Source: Prochlorococcus sp. AG-402-C09 (GTDB lineage: Bacteria > Cyanobacteriota > Cyanobacteriia > PCC-6307 > Cyanobiaceae). Taken from it: 64,000 nt of DNA. Under the pieces are notes generated by a model. It was not told the origin of the DNA. It made no database searches and was given only the letters and a program-made list of their open reading frames with translations. Below are positions 1 through 8,939 of the stretch, piece after piece (position 1 is the stretch's first letter; each line of letters starts with the position of its first letter). The translations under genes and the position numbers were made by a program. The DNA lies in the NCBI GenBank assembly GCA_003279565.1, contig QCHN01000005.1:62001-126000 (forward strand), written 5' to 3'.

Positions 1-375
1 GATTTGGTTATAAACACAAGATCTTTTGGTGAAATGCCTAAAACTACTCTACGTGATTATTTTGAATTTATCCATAATAATATAAATCAGGATGGATTTC
101 TATATACCTCAAATCGATATGTGTTTACAAAATCTATTGACCAGAATAAATTAAGAGATTATCCTTTTGATAATTATTGGGATATTTTGATTTCTCAACC
201 TCAATGGTTACAAACTCATCTTCATGAGTTTTTACTTCAGAGAACCAATCAAATACCAAAAATTACCTTAGGGACATTCCTAAAAACTTTTCCTATAAAT
301 ACCCCACCCCCTGGGCCAATCATGAAAAATATACAAAGTCAAGAAGAATGGCTTAGTCACCAAATTAAAAAATAA
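1..375 (+). CDS. Putative sugar O-methyltransferase, C-terminal part (5' end off window)
   Basis: The reading frame is open from the first base of the window to a TAA at 373-375, so this is the last 124 codons of a longer gene. The visible start, with the pattern VINTRSFGEM followed by a YF..I and SNRY segment, resembles the C-terminal half of the putative sugar O-methyltransferase family found in bacterial polysaccharide clusters; this is motif recognition only. No SAM-binding motif can be seen because it would lie upstream. The gene converges on the sugar transferase gene at 512-1858, which fits a polysaccharide-decoration role. The function is inferred with moderate confidence. Confidence 0.6.
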   Translation, partial: DLVINTRSFGEMPKTTLRDYFEFIHNNINQDGFLYTSNRYVFTKSIDQNKLRDYPFDNYWDILISQPQWLQTHLHEFLLQRTNQIPKITLGTFLKTFPINTPPPGPIMKNIQSQEEWLSHQIKK

Positions 376-511
376 AAGTTAAGATGGCTTTATAATTAAT
401 AAATACTCTCTATATAATTTATACGATTGGATTATACTTACTATATCTATTTAGACAATGAGTAATCATAATAATTGTTTGTTAAATAATAAATTGTATT
501 TTTATTTAGTC

Positions 512-1858
512 TTATTTCGACACAGCAATCGAACCTTTAGCATTAAAAACTAATCTCATGGTTTTCATTAATATAACTAAATCTAACAGAGTTGAAAAGT
601 TTCGAATATAGAAAAAATCATAACTCAATTTGTTTCTTGAATCCTCAATTCTCGCACCATAAGGGTAATTGACTTGTGCCCAACCACTTAAACCAGGTCT
701 TATGAAATATCTATAATTATAATATGGTATTTGTTTTTCCAAGTCTTCGTCAAACTCTGGTCTTTCTGGCCTGGGTCCTATCAGACTCATTTGACCTGTT
801 AACACACACCAAAGTTGAGGTAGTTCGTCAATTCTAAGTTTTCTTAGGATATTACCTATTCTCGTAATCCTTTTATCTCCTCTTTTAGACCACTTTGCTC
901 CTTCTTCTTCTGCATTAACTTTCATGCTTCGAAGTTTGTATATTCGAAATAATTTTCCTCCATAACCTGTCCTGATTTGAGAGTATAGTATTGGGCCTTT
1001 ATCTTCCAGGTATATCAGTATTGATGATATTAAAACAATTGGTAATGTAATAATTATAAGGAATAATGAGAATGAGAAATCTCCTATTCTTTTTACTCTA
1101 AGTTGTAGTGATTCTTTAGGGAATGAAAAACCATCTAGAATAAGATAACTATCTTCTATTAATTTATTAGGGCAACATTCTAAAATTCTTTCAGCCCAGT
1201 TCATAATTGATATAATCTCTATACCTCTATCTTTTAATATAAGAATATTTTTATAATAACTCTTATCTATGTCATTTATATTTTCAACTACAATGCCTTT
1301 TGTATTACTTGCTTTAAGAGTTAATAAATTAGTATCAATTAAATCGATTTTATTTAAATTAATACTTATTTTTTTTGAATCTAATAAATTTGATAAATAA
1401 ACATATGTAGATGAGTTACCAATAAATATCCAATTTTCTGCGTAAGCAACATTATCTTTAGTAAAAAGTTTGATTTGACTAATCGAACTTATAAAAATTA
1501 TAATAAATGAAAGTATTATTAAAATCGAATTATTATTGACTAAAATAAAACTATCTTTAAGAAATAGATTACCAATTAAATATAATGAGCAGCATATTAA
1601 ACATGAGAATATGCTTAAAACAACTTGCTTTAGAATTGTATATGACTTCCTTTTTTGATTAAAAGTGTATCTACCAATTATATAACTAGATAATATCCAA
1701 ACTAATATAATACAAAATAAGGCATATGAAGATTTAGGAGTAGAACTTAATTCGATCTTATTTGATATAAAAAATGTTGATAAAATAATTGTTATATCAA
1801 CTAAAGATGAATAAATTGTTTGTAACCTTGATTTAATCCAAGGTGATAATTCAGTCAT
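512..1858 (-). CDS. Polyprenyl-phosphate sugar-1-phosphate transferase (WbaP/WcaJ type)
   Basis: 448 residues. The N-terminal ~130 residues hold about four or five hydrophobic helices, a middle CoA-binding-like region follows, and residues ~255-448 form a classical bacterial sugar transferase domain: R.KR.GD.....L at the start, the membrane re-entrant helix, FRIYKLRSM, LRIDELPQLW, SLIGPRPERPEF and RPGLSGWAQVNYPYG are all visible. These enzymes move a sugar phosphate from a nucleotide sugar to undecaprenyl phosphate at the inner membrane and so start each polysaccharide repeat. It is the last gene of the long minus-strand sugar run that begins at 12056 and lies 37 bp after the nucleotidyltransferase gene. 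The substrate sugar cannot be read from the sequence. Confidence 0.92.
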   Translation of the reverse strand: MTELSPWIKSRLQTIYSSLVDITIILSTFFISNKIELSSTPKSSYALFCIILVWILSSYIIGRYTFNQKRKSYTILKQVVLSIFSCLICCSLYLIGNLFLKDSFILVNNNSILIILSFIIIFISSISQIKLFTKDNVAYAENWIFIGNSSTYVYLSNLLDSKKISINLNKIDLIDTNLLTLKASNTKGIVVENINDIDKSYYKNILILKDRGIEIISIMNWAERILECCPNKLIEDSYLILDGFSFPKESLQLRVKRIGDFSFSLFLIIITLPIVLISSILIYLEDKGPILYSQIRTGYGGKLFRIYKLRSMKVNAEEEGAKWSKRGDKRITRIGNILRKLRIDELPQLWCVLTGQMSLIGPRPERPEFDEDLEKQIPYYNYRYFIRPGLSGWAQVNYPYGARIEDSRNKLSYDFFYIRNFSTLLDLVILMKTMRLVFNAKGSIAVSK

Positions 1859-1895
1859 TTCTCTTTTTAAGCAAATTTTTGATTATAAAGCGAAT

Positions 1896-2948
1896 TCAAA
1901 TTAAATAATCTGATAAGTTTGAGGAATCTCTTGAAATATTTATTGCTTTAGCTGATGGATAAGGATTTGTTTTTGAAAAATCATTTATAAGTATACGAGA
2001 ACAATGTGGCAAATCAGTTATTATTTCATGAATAGCTATGTTATGGTCTTCTAAAAATTTTTTGATATTCTCCCTTTCTTTTGATGGCCTAGATGTAGTA
2101 ATAATTAATTTAGAGTCAGATGATTTCTTTAAAAAATAATATAAATGTTCCAGATTATCTTTATTAGGAACATATGCCCATGGCGGTTCAGCAAACTTGC
2201 TGGAATTTTTTACTAATACACCATCAAAATCGCAAAATATTGTATTAACTTTACTAGTGTATTTAAAGAATTCACTTGCCGTCCCATAATCTTCGTAATT
2301 ATAAGCTTCTAAGGCTTTAAATTTAATTCCATCTAGGAGATTTTTCTGAATTATATGTGAAACATACATTTCTTTATTACTATCTCCGCCAATTTTCTCA
2401 TATGTTTCAATAAAATCTAATGAAGATTTGAAAGCATAACCTCCGCAGCAAAATTTATCACTAATCACTTTTTTTTCAGCAACTAATTCTATTTCATTAA
2501 ATCTATTCACACTTATATAACTTTTAGAATTTGTATCTACGTAGTCTAATGATTTAAGAGGAACAAATGTTACTGAATTTCCTTCTTCGGGCTTGAAATT
2601 AAAATAATTATCACAATCTTTGATGTAAAAGGAAAAGTCAGTCTTTTCTGATTTCAAATATTTGACAATTGTTGAGGGTTGACTAGGTGTTGAATTATTA
2701 AGAATATGAATATTGACTTTTATATTAGAACCTACTATTGAAGTTATAGCTTCTTTAATAAAATTTTCTTTGATATATTTTTTATGTTCATTGAGCATTA
2801 TTAAAACTATTTCTTTGATATTATCAAGTACTAGTCCAGATAATGATCTTTCGATCATCAGTTTTCCATTAGGAAAAGTAAATAGCCATTTTGGCCTCAT
2901 GTCTGGGAACCTTGTTGATTTACCAGATACAGGCAGAATTAGTTTCAC
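1896..2948 (-). CDS. Sugar nucleotidyltransferase-like / HAD-like fusion protein
   Basis: 350 residues. Residues ~1-225 look like an NTP-transferase fold: MKLILPVSGKSTRFPDMRPK is the degenerate G.G.R....K nucleotide loop, followed by an I.GSNIKV region and an SFYIKDCDNYF metal-site-like segment. Residues ~235-350 start with FCDFDGVLVKN, the DxDG nucleophile motif of HAD phosphohydrolases, and include ITTSRPS, typical of motif II. The fusion suggests that one protein activates a small phosphorylated group and hydrolyses another. It sits between an aminoglycoside-phosphotransferase-like kinase (87 bp upstream) and the initiating sugar transferase, so a kinase plus nucleotidyltransferase pair that activates a glycan substituent is plausible. 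The substrate is unknown. Confidence 0.78.
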   Translation of the reverse strand: MKLILPVSGKSTRFPDMRPKWLFTFPNGKLMIERSLSGLVLDNIKEIVLIMLNEHKKYIKENFIKEAITSIVGSNIKVNIHILNNSTPSQPSTIVKYLKSEKTDFSFYIKDCDNYFNFKPEEGNSVTFVPLKSLDYVDTNSKSYISVNRFNEIELVAEKKVISDKFCCGGYAFKSSLDFIETYEKIGGDSNKEMYVSHIIQKNLLDGIKFKALEAYNYEDYGTASEFFKYTSKVNTIFCDFDGVLVKNSSKFAEPPWAYVPNKDNLEHLYYFLKKSSDSKLIITTSRPSKERENIKKFLEDHNIAIHEIITDLPHCSRILINDFSKTNPYPSAKAINISRDSSNLSDYLI

Positions 2949-3035
2949 TCTTAGTTTATTTTAAATATTTTAATTTAAGCATATCATTTAAGCCTATCTT
3001 TTATTCATCGGAATTAATTCCTTATTTTAACGTAA

Positions 3036-3935
3036 TTAAGGAATTGATTTCATCGCAGATTTAAGATTGTGATATAACCACTGATGTGTAGGTTTATCTT
3101 TTATATATGGAATTATTCTCGCTAAATTTAATGCATTAATTAAAAGTAGTTGATTATGCCAGAACTTTTTAAAAAGTTTTATTTGTGATGGTATGCAGCT
3201 ATCAAACAAAACCTTAACTGAGGCTTTTTCTGGTCCATTTATATCCCTATATGACCAACCATAGTTGAGATCCTGAAAAATTTTAGCAATATCCCAAAGA
3301 GGAGTCTCAATAAATGATGGTAGGAAATCTACTAAATTCAATGATCCAGATGATGATACTATTATATTTGAGAGAGTAAGGTCACCATGACAAGGACCAA
3401 CTGGTATTTCTATACTTTTGTATTTTAAAAATGATTTTTTTAGTTCAAGTAATAGAGGTTTGAATTCACTATTTTCATCAATTGTTTTTAAAATTGAGTC
3501 TAGCTTTTCTGCAAATAGGGTTGTTTTAACACATTTTATTTCAGAATGTTCTATATTTAGATTTATTATCATAGATAATGAATCTTTTAAATCTAAAGCT
3601 ATTTTTCTTGACCCACAATTTATAATATCAGAACCTGACTCACCTTCTATATATTCCATAGTTGCTATAAAAATATCATCTTTTGTTAGGATTGTTTTAT
3701 ATACCTTCGGTGTTTTTATTATTAAACTTCTAATTCTAATCTCATCAAAGTCAATTTGTTTATGAATTGATTTTTTACCAAGATCTTTATTTATCCATTG
3801 TTTTTTAATTACGTATTTGGAATCCTCGATTTCTAAAACGACATTATCTAATGAATTAGATTTCTTCGCTATTTTATAGATTTCCTCTCCATGATGATTC
3901 ATAGGGTGTTTATCATCATTTAGAATTCTTGCCAT
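3036..3935 (-). CDS. Aminoglycoside/choline-kinase-like phosphotransferase
   Basis: 299 residues. The C-terminal half shows the APH/ChoK signature: GPCHGDLTLSNIIV (catalytic loop, HxDxxxxN) and then VDFLPSFIETPLWDIAKIFQDL (metal-binding D of the DFG-like motif). The N-terminal half has a kinase lobe with a VIKKQW lysine and an ATMEYIEGESG hinge-like segment. Such kinases phosphorylate small hydroxyl compounds; in polysaccharide clusters they often pair with a nucleotidyltransferase, as here with the gene at 1896-2948. It lies in the minus-strand sugar run, separated from gmhB by a 205-bp gap that could hold an internal promoter. Antibiotic resistance is not implied. Confidence 0.82.
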   Translation of the reverse strand: MARILNDDKHPMNHHGEEIYKIAKKSNSLDNVVLEIEDSKYVIKKQWINKDLGKKSIHKQIDFDEIRIRSLIIKTPKVYKTILTKDDIFIATMEYIEGESGSDIINCGSRKIALDLKDSLSMIINLNIEHSEIKCVKTTLFAEKLDSILKTIDENSEFKPLLLELKKSFLKYKSIEIPVGPCHGDLTLSNIIVSSSGSLNLVDFLPSFIETPLWDIAKIFQDLNYGWSYRDINGPEKASVKVLFDSCIPSQIKLFKKFWHNQLLLINALNLARIIPYIKDKPTHQWLYHNLKSAMKSIP

Positions 3936-4140
3936 AAATATTAAAGTTTATTTATAAAGTCCTTTTGATAATATTCTATATTAATATTTCATCCTAAGTT
4001 GATTTGAAGTCTTTTATAAATAGTTGTGATTCGTTATATTTATACCTTTGAATTAATTCATCGATTTTAAGTAAACATATCTATTGATATTAATAACTTC
4101 ATTTTTATCCTTTATAGTCTTTCTTAGAGGATAATTAGTA

Positions 4141-4662
4141 TTATAGAATCTTATTTAAAAGTTTTACTAGAGATGTGTGATTATTTACATTATAATTTGC
4201 TATTGGGCTAGGATGTTTTGATAGTTTAATTGTCGAGCATCCTGCTGAATTACCAGCAATAATATCTTTGTCTCTATCACCTATTAAGAAAGATTCTTCT
4301 ATTAGAATATTGTGTTCTCTAACGGCTTCTATAATCATCCCAGGTAAAGGTTTCCTACATGAGCACATACCATCATATGGGTGAGTACATATATATGAGT
4401 ACTTTATTCCTAATCGTTTTACTATATAGCTATTTATATCTTTTAAGTTTTTATAACTTATACTTCCTCTTCCTGCATCAGGTTGGTTTGTGATAATTAT
4501 TGGAATAAAAGATCTTTTTATAGATAAATTTACTATTTCAAATGCGTCAGAGTAAAACTCAATTTCTGAGATATCCCAAGGGGGCCTATTTGAAATCAAA
4601 TAGTTAAGAACTCCATCTCTATCAAGAAAGAGTGCTTTCTTATCTTTTTTGATCGATTCCAT
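4141..4662 (-). CDS. gmhB: D-glycero-D-manno-heptose bisphosphate phosphatase
   Basis: 173 residues, the normal length for GmhB. HAD IIIA motifs are clear: FLDRDGVLN (nucleophile and acid/base aspartates), TNQPDAGRG (motif II and substrate loop), a zinc-type cysteine cluster around CTHPYDGMCSCRKP, and FLIGDRDKDIIAG (motif III/IV). GmhB removes one phosphate from heptose 1,7-bisphosphate, the third step of the GDP-heptose pathway. Its partners gmhA, hddA and hddC are upstream in the same strand run. It lies 24 bp after the epimerase gene. The four-enzyme set argues for the GDP-D-glycero-alpha-D-manno-heptose branch rather than ADP-heptose. Confidence 0.92.
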   Translation of the reverse strand: MESIKKDKKALFLDRDGVLNYLISNRPPWDISEIEFYSDAFEIVNLSIKRSFIPIIITNQPDAGRGSISYKNLKDINSYIVKRLGIKYSYICTHPYDGMCSCRKPLPGMIIEAVREHNILIEESFLIGDRDKDIIAGNSAGCSTIKLSKHPSPIANYNVNNHTSLVKLLNKIL

Positions 4663-4686
4663 AAATACTCTTTACTTATTTTTAGT

Positions 4687-5631
4687 CTATAAATTTGAAT
4701 AAACCCACTTAGCAGTATCTTCTATGCTCTGTTTTATTGAATACTTAGGTTCCCAACCTATACTTTTAGCCTTTGAAATATCTAGTTGGATTGTTGGATT
4801 ATCGCCTATCCAACCTTGTTTCCCCCCAGTGAAATTGAATTTAGGTTCATATCCTAAAGTCTTACAAATAATTTCTGCTGATTCTTTCACCGTAATTCCA
4901 TCTTCTGTTCCTAAATTTATTGGATAAAACCCTTTTATATTTTTTCCTATTTGCTTAGCTAATAAGATCATGGCATTCATACAATCATTTACATGAAAAT
5001 AAGACTTATATTGATTTCCATCTCCTAAAATAGTTAAATTTTTAGGATCATTTTTTAGTGATTGAACAAAATCCACTACATGTCCATGAGTGTACCTTGG
5101 CCCCATTAATGAGACAAATCTGCAAACAGCTGCATTAATCTCAAAACCTTCGCAATAAGCCGCTATAAAAGCTTCGGCTGCTAATTTAGAAGCACCATAC
5201 AAAGAGGTTTGTACAGGAAATGGACAATTCTCTGAGGTTGGTATTTCTTGATTCTCCCCGTAAACTGAACCAGTTGAAGCGAAAATGATATTTTTAATTG
5301 ATAGATTCCGCATTACTTCTAGTAATTTAAATGTATTTAAGGTATTTTCATTTAAATCTTTGGATGGATGATTTAATCCAAATCTTACATCTGCATTCGC
5401 AGCCATATGAAAAATAATATCTGTATTAAGCATTGAATCTTTAATAGAATCAATATTTTTAATATCATCTTGTATTAAAGTAAATTTATCATTATTAATA
5501 GCATTAGATATGAATTCCATTTTTCCTGTTGAGAAATTATCTATCCCTATTACTTGATGTTTATTACTAAGTAGTTTGTCAACAAGATTACTTCCTATAA
5601 AACCAGCACAACCAGTAACAGTGACCTTCAC
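4687..5631 (-). CDS. NAD-dependent nucleotide-sugar epimerase/dehydratase
   Basis: 314 residues, an extended short-chain dehydrogenase. The N-terminus has the Rossmann motif TGCAGFIGSNL; the catalytic pair is in SLYGASKLAAE (YxxxK), preceded by FASTGSVYGE. The C-terminal part carries GDGNQYKSYFHVNDC, usual in UDP-glucose 4-epimerase relatives. It probably epimerises or dehydrates a nucleotide-bound sugar. Its place in the heptose run, between Gfo/Idh/MocA dehydrogenase (43 bp) and gmhB (24 bp), suggests it acts on GDP-heptose or another nucleotide sugar. The exact reaction cannot be assigned. Confidence 0.9.
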   Translation of the reverse strand: MKVTVTGCAGFIGSNLVDKLLSNKHQVIGIDNFSTGKMEFISNAINNDKFTLIQDDIKNIDSIKDSMLNTDIIFHMAANADVRFGLNHPSKDLNENTLNTFKLLEVMRNLSIKNIIFASTGSVYGENQEIPTSENCPFPVQTSLYGASKLAAEAFIAAYCEGFEINAAVCRFVSLMGPRYTHGHVVDFVQSLKNDPKNLTILGDGNQYKSYFHVNDCMNAMILLAKQIGKNIKGFYPINLGTEDGITVKESAEIICKTLGYEPKFNFTGGKQGWIGDNPTIQLDISKAKSIGWEPKYSIKQSIEDTAKWVYSNL

Positions 5632-5674
5632 TTTAAATATTAAAAAAATATTTATCTATTTTAACATATTAATT

Positions 5675-6658
5675 TTACTCAATTTTATTATAAGCTTTAT
5701 CTATTATTGTTAAAACATTGTAGGCGTCCTCTAGACCACAATTACTATCTCTATCTTCATTTATATCAGTTAAGAAATCATCCATTTCTTTAGACCATGA
5801 ATTATCAGCCATAGGGAATTCGTAAATAGTCGTTTCAGGTGGTCCCATTTCTGGAAGCATATTGTAATGGCTTAATTTTTCGACTCCGTAACTTCCTCCC
5901 AAGCCAGAAATATCAAGTTTCCCCTTTTTACCATAAATCTCAAAAGAGAATGTATTCTTCCATTCAGTACAAGAAACATGAAGGAAAGCTGTTTGAGAAT
6001 TATTAGTTTCTAGCAAAAGGAAAGCATTATCATCAACTGGCATTTCCCAGAAATATGTATGAACACTACTGTGAATATGATTTAATTTAGAATCAAATAG
6101 CCATTGTGATAAATCTATTAAATGAGGACCTTGATCAATCAACTCGCCTCCTCCAGATAATTTTGGATCTGCTCGCCATTCACTTTCGTAGCCTATTCTC
6201 GCACCATGCCCATATCGTGCTCTAATAAACATTAATTCCCCCAATAGTCCATCTTGAATTATTTCCTTGGCCTTTTGAAAGGCTCGATGATATCTATGAT
6301 TAAAACCTACATGAACTTTAGTTTTTACTGTTTTAGCGATTTGTAAAACTTTAAATAGTTCAAAACTTGATTTTGCTGCTGGCTTTTCTACAAGCACATG
6401 CTTAGATTCTAAAATTGCTAAAGTTGTTAAATAAGCTAATGAATCATGAAGTGTAGAAATAATTACAATATCAATATTTTTATCTTTAATTAATTCTTCA
6501 GATCTCTGATAAACCTTTACATCTTGATAATTAGAAGCGAGGTTTTTTGCTCGTTCTAGATTTATATCCGCACATGCTATTAATTTGGAGTCCTTATTTA
6601 AAGATTTCGCTCTTTTGGAGCCAATAAAACCGCATCCGATTATTCCAACTTTGAACAT
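5675..6658 (-). CDS. Gfo/Idh/MocA family sugar oxidoreductase
   Basis: 327 residues. The N-terminal nucleotide-binding motif is GIIGCGFIGSKRA, and HVLVEKPAAKS is the family EKP motif with its catalytic lysine. The C-terminal domain includes HVGFNHRYHRAFQKA and a GGGELIDQGPHLIDLSQW segment, typical of this family. It oxidises or reduces a sugar ring position with NAD(P). Its start codon lies one base after the stop of the SDR gene at 6660, so the two are probably translated together and may act in sequence on the same keto-sugar intermediate. Confidence 0.9.
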   Translation of the reverse strand: MFKVGIIGCGFIGSKRAKSLNKDSKLIACADINLERAKNLASNYQDVKVYQRSEELIKDKNIDIVIISTLHDSLAYLTTLAILESKHVLVEKPAAKSSFELFKVLQIAKTVKTKVHVGFNHRYHRAFQKAKEIIQDGLLGELMFIRARYGHGARIGYESEWRADPKLSGGGELIDQGPHLIDLSQWLFDSKLNHIHSSVHTYFWEMPVDDNAFLLLETNNSQTAFLHVSCTEWKNTFSFEIYGKKGKLDISGLGGSYGVEKLSHYNMLPEMGPPETTIYEFPMADNSWSKEMDDFLTDINEDRDSNCGLEDAYNVLTIIDKAYNKIE

Positions 6659-6659
6659 T

Positions 6660-7538
6660 TTATAAATCCCCCCATGAAAATGATCGATCTTTAGCAGTTA
6701 TTCTTCTGATCGTATAAACATCACTATCTTTAAGCTCATCAAAAAATTCTTTGATATTTTCCCAATCATCCCAAATAGCACTAATTAATTTTCCAGTTAT
6801 TTTAGGAGAAGTTTCAGAGGCTAAGTAAAGACATAAATCTACTGCTTTTTTTAAAGGCGCTCCGCCAGTCTCCTTTTGAAGTAATGCTTTTTTGTAAAAC
6901 TCTTCTCCAACATTTTTTGGACCTGCCTCTAAAAATTCGTCAAGTATTCTTGTATTTAATGGCCCAGGAGCAATGCTATTAGCTGTTATATTAAATTCCT
7001 TTAATTCAAGTGAAATGGTTTCAATAAATCTGATTAATGCTGCTTTAGATGTGGCGTAGGCTGACATATATGGTAATGGGGAAGTTGCACCTCCTCCAGA
7101 TAATTGAATAATAGTTCCAGAATTTTGTTCCTTAAAATGTGGTATAAATTTAAAAATTAAATATATCGATCCAAAAAGATTAATATTCATAGCATATTTC
7201 CACTCTAGCCAGTTTGAATTTTCTAAAGGTCCTTTCGGACCAATTATTCCAGCATTATTTATAAGTATGTCAACTTTAGTAAAATTGTGAAAGAAATATT
7301 CAACAGCTTTTTCACATTGGTCTTCTTTGGAAAGATCAATTGGAAGAATTATAATTTTTTGACTTGGTTCTTTTATTTTTATAAATTCATCATAAACTTT
7401 TTGTAATTTAGTCTTTGACCGTGCGCACAGAAAAACATTTGCTCCATTTTGAAGGAAGCCCTTTGCAATTGCATATCCTAATCCTTGGCTTGCGCCTGTT
7501 ATAAAAACGTTCTTACCTTTGAATTCAGTTTTATCCAT
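6660..7538 (-). CDS. Short-chain dehydrogenase/reductase (SDR)
   Basis: 292 residues, classical SDR. TGASQGLGYAIA is the NAD(P)-binding loop, LINNAGIIG the NNAG motif, and MSAYATSKAAL carries the catalytic YxxxK; a serine-containing LSGGG stretch precedes it. IAPGPLNTRI matches the P-G substrate-loop motif. It would interconvert a hydroxyl and a keto group. It is part of the sugar run with a 38-bp gap from the UDP-glucose-dehydrogenase-like gene and 1 bp to the Gfo/Idh/MocA gene. The substrate is likely a nucleotide sugar but is not visible from sequence. Confidence 0.9.
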   Translation of the reverse strand: MDKTEFKGKNVFITGASQGLGYAIAKGFLQNGANVFLCARSKTKLQKVYDEFIKIKEPSQKIIILPIDLSKEDQCEKAVEYFFHNFTKVDILINNAGIIGPKGPLENSNWLEWKYAMNINLFGSIYLIFKFIPHFKEQNSGTIIQLSGGGATSPLPYMSAYATSKAALIRFIETISLELKEFNITANSIAPGPLNTRILDEFLEAGPKNVGEEFYKKALLQKETGGAPLKKAVDLCLYLASETSPKITGKLISAIWDDWENIKEFFDELKDSDVYTIRRITAKDRSFSWGDL

Positions 7539-7576
7539 TTACTTTTAATTTGACTAGAGTTGTTCTTGAGATTATT

Positions 7577-8914
7577 CTAAATGATATTAGGCAAACCAAT
7601 AGTTCTATATTTGTATCCTTTACTAATAAATAAATCTAAATGATCTGAAAGGTCTCTATTGATATCATAAATAGCAATATTTTTATTATTATTAGCCATT
7701 ATATTTATAATATCATTTAGTATTTTTGACCATGATCTGCAAATAATAATATCGTCGTAATCATTGCTTAAATCAATAATTTTATTATGCATAGAGATAT
7801 TATCCGTTGATTTGAATTTACTATTTGTACCAACTAACGGATCATATAAATGAATTAATTCACATTGTTTAGATAGCTTTGTTGCTAATTCAATTGCATA
7901 AGACCTTCTTAGGGTATTAGTTCCCTCTTTATATATAACTCCCATTATTAATACTTTCTTATTTATACTACCTTTCTTTTTATTATCATTATTTATTAAT
8001 CTAATTACCCAATCTTTATGGTAGGTATTAGATTTTGGAATATTTGATATTAATGGGAGAGAAGTATTTAAATCTTTACCGATATTATTTAAATAAACAA
8101 TATCTCTTGCTAACGTCCCTCCAGCATATGGGCCTCCAGGTCCAAGATATGCATGCTTGCCAATTCGAAAATCAGATTTTAAAGCTTTTTCTACTTCCTT
8201 AGCATCAGCACCAACTTTTTCACAAATTGAAGCAATTTCATTCGCGAAGACAACAGATGTAGCAAGGAAAGCATTTATTGAATGCTTGGCCATCTCTGCT
8301 GAAGGAATAGACATCCAAATTAAATTCTTTGTGATTTTATTTAATACTTTAGATAAAATATTTCTTATATATATTTTATCAGAACCTATAATTAGCCTGT
8401 CTGGATTTAGAAATAATTCTAGTGATTTTCCTAATCTAAGGTTCTCTGGGATGTAACAGATGTTTAAATCTTTTTGATATCTTTTTTTATATAAATTCTT
8501 TATTTTTTCGATGCTTCCTACTGGTAGCTGAGAAGAAATAACAATAATTGATTCCTCTTTTATATATTTAAATATTCTTTCTACTTTACTTATAACTATA
8601 TCAATATTGGCTATATCATTTTTATCTACTGGAGTATCATACGTAATCCAATATATTAAATTATTAGCCAAATCTCTCCTATCTGAAGTGAAATTAAGAC
8701 TTTTATTCTTCAGACCTTTTTGTATAAGATCATTCAGCCCTGGTTCATTTATGGGGGGTCGACAGTTCATTAGTTCTTTTATAACATTAGTATCTTCATC
8801 AAAACCGATTACTTCGAAATCAAGTGAGGCTAGGCAAGCAGATGTAACTAATCCTAGGTGCCATAAACCAATAACACATATAGAATTATTATTATTTTTC
8901 TTAGATGTTAACAT
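7577..8914 (-). CDS. UDP-glucose/GDP-mannose dehydrogenase family protein with catalytic Cys replaced by Thr
   Basis: 445 residues, the usual size for the family. The N-terminal Rossmann motif is GLWHLGLVTSACLA; the central domain includes AKHSINAFLA, with the family Lys (K210) and Asn (N214) in their normal spacing. The active-site loop that is normally GGxCLPKD reads GGTLARD: the nucleophilic cysteine is Thr267 while the aspartate (D271) is kept. The DNA at 8114-8116 encodes ACG, so this is not a translation slip. In UDP-glucose dehydrogenase the Cys forms the thiohemiacetal/thioester needed to reach the acid. I infer that this enzyme may stop at the aldehyde or do another reaction. The gene sits 25 bp after the transaldolase-like gene. 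Confidence 0.88.
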   Translation of the reverse strand: MLTSKKNNNNSICVIGLWHLGLVTSACLASLDFEVIGFDEDTNVIKELMNCRPPINEPGLNDLIQKGLKNKSLNFTSDRRDLANNLIYWITYDTPVDKNDIANIDIVISKVERIFKYIKEESIIVISSQLPVGSIEKIKNLYKKRYQKDLNICYIPENLRLGKSLELFLNPDRLIIGSDKIYIRNILSKVLNKITKNLIWMSIPSAEMAKHSINAFLATSVVFANEIASICEKVGADAKEVEKALKSDFRIGKHAYLGPGGPYAGGTLARDIVYLNNIGKDLNTSLPLISNIPKSNTYHKDWVIRLINNDNKKKGSINKKVLIMGVIYKEGTNTLRRSYAIELATKLSKQCELIHLYDPLVGTNSKFKSTDNISMHNKIIDLSNDYDDIIICRSWSKILNDIINIMANNNKNIAIYDINRDLSDHLDLFISKGYKYRTIGLPNII

Positions 8915-8939
8915 TTTTTCTATATTTAGTATTTTTATG

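Noticed and set aside
8270-8300. Loss of the catalytic lysine in the UDP-glucose-dehydrogenase-like protein
   Set aside because: The lysine aligned properly is K210 in AKHSIN, four residues before N214, so it is kept; only the cysteine is changed.
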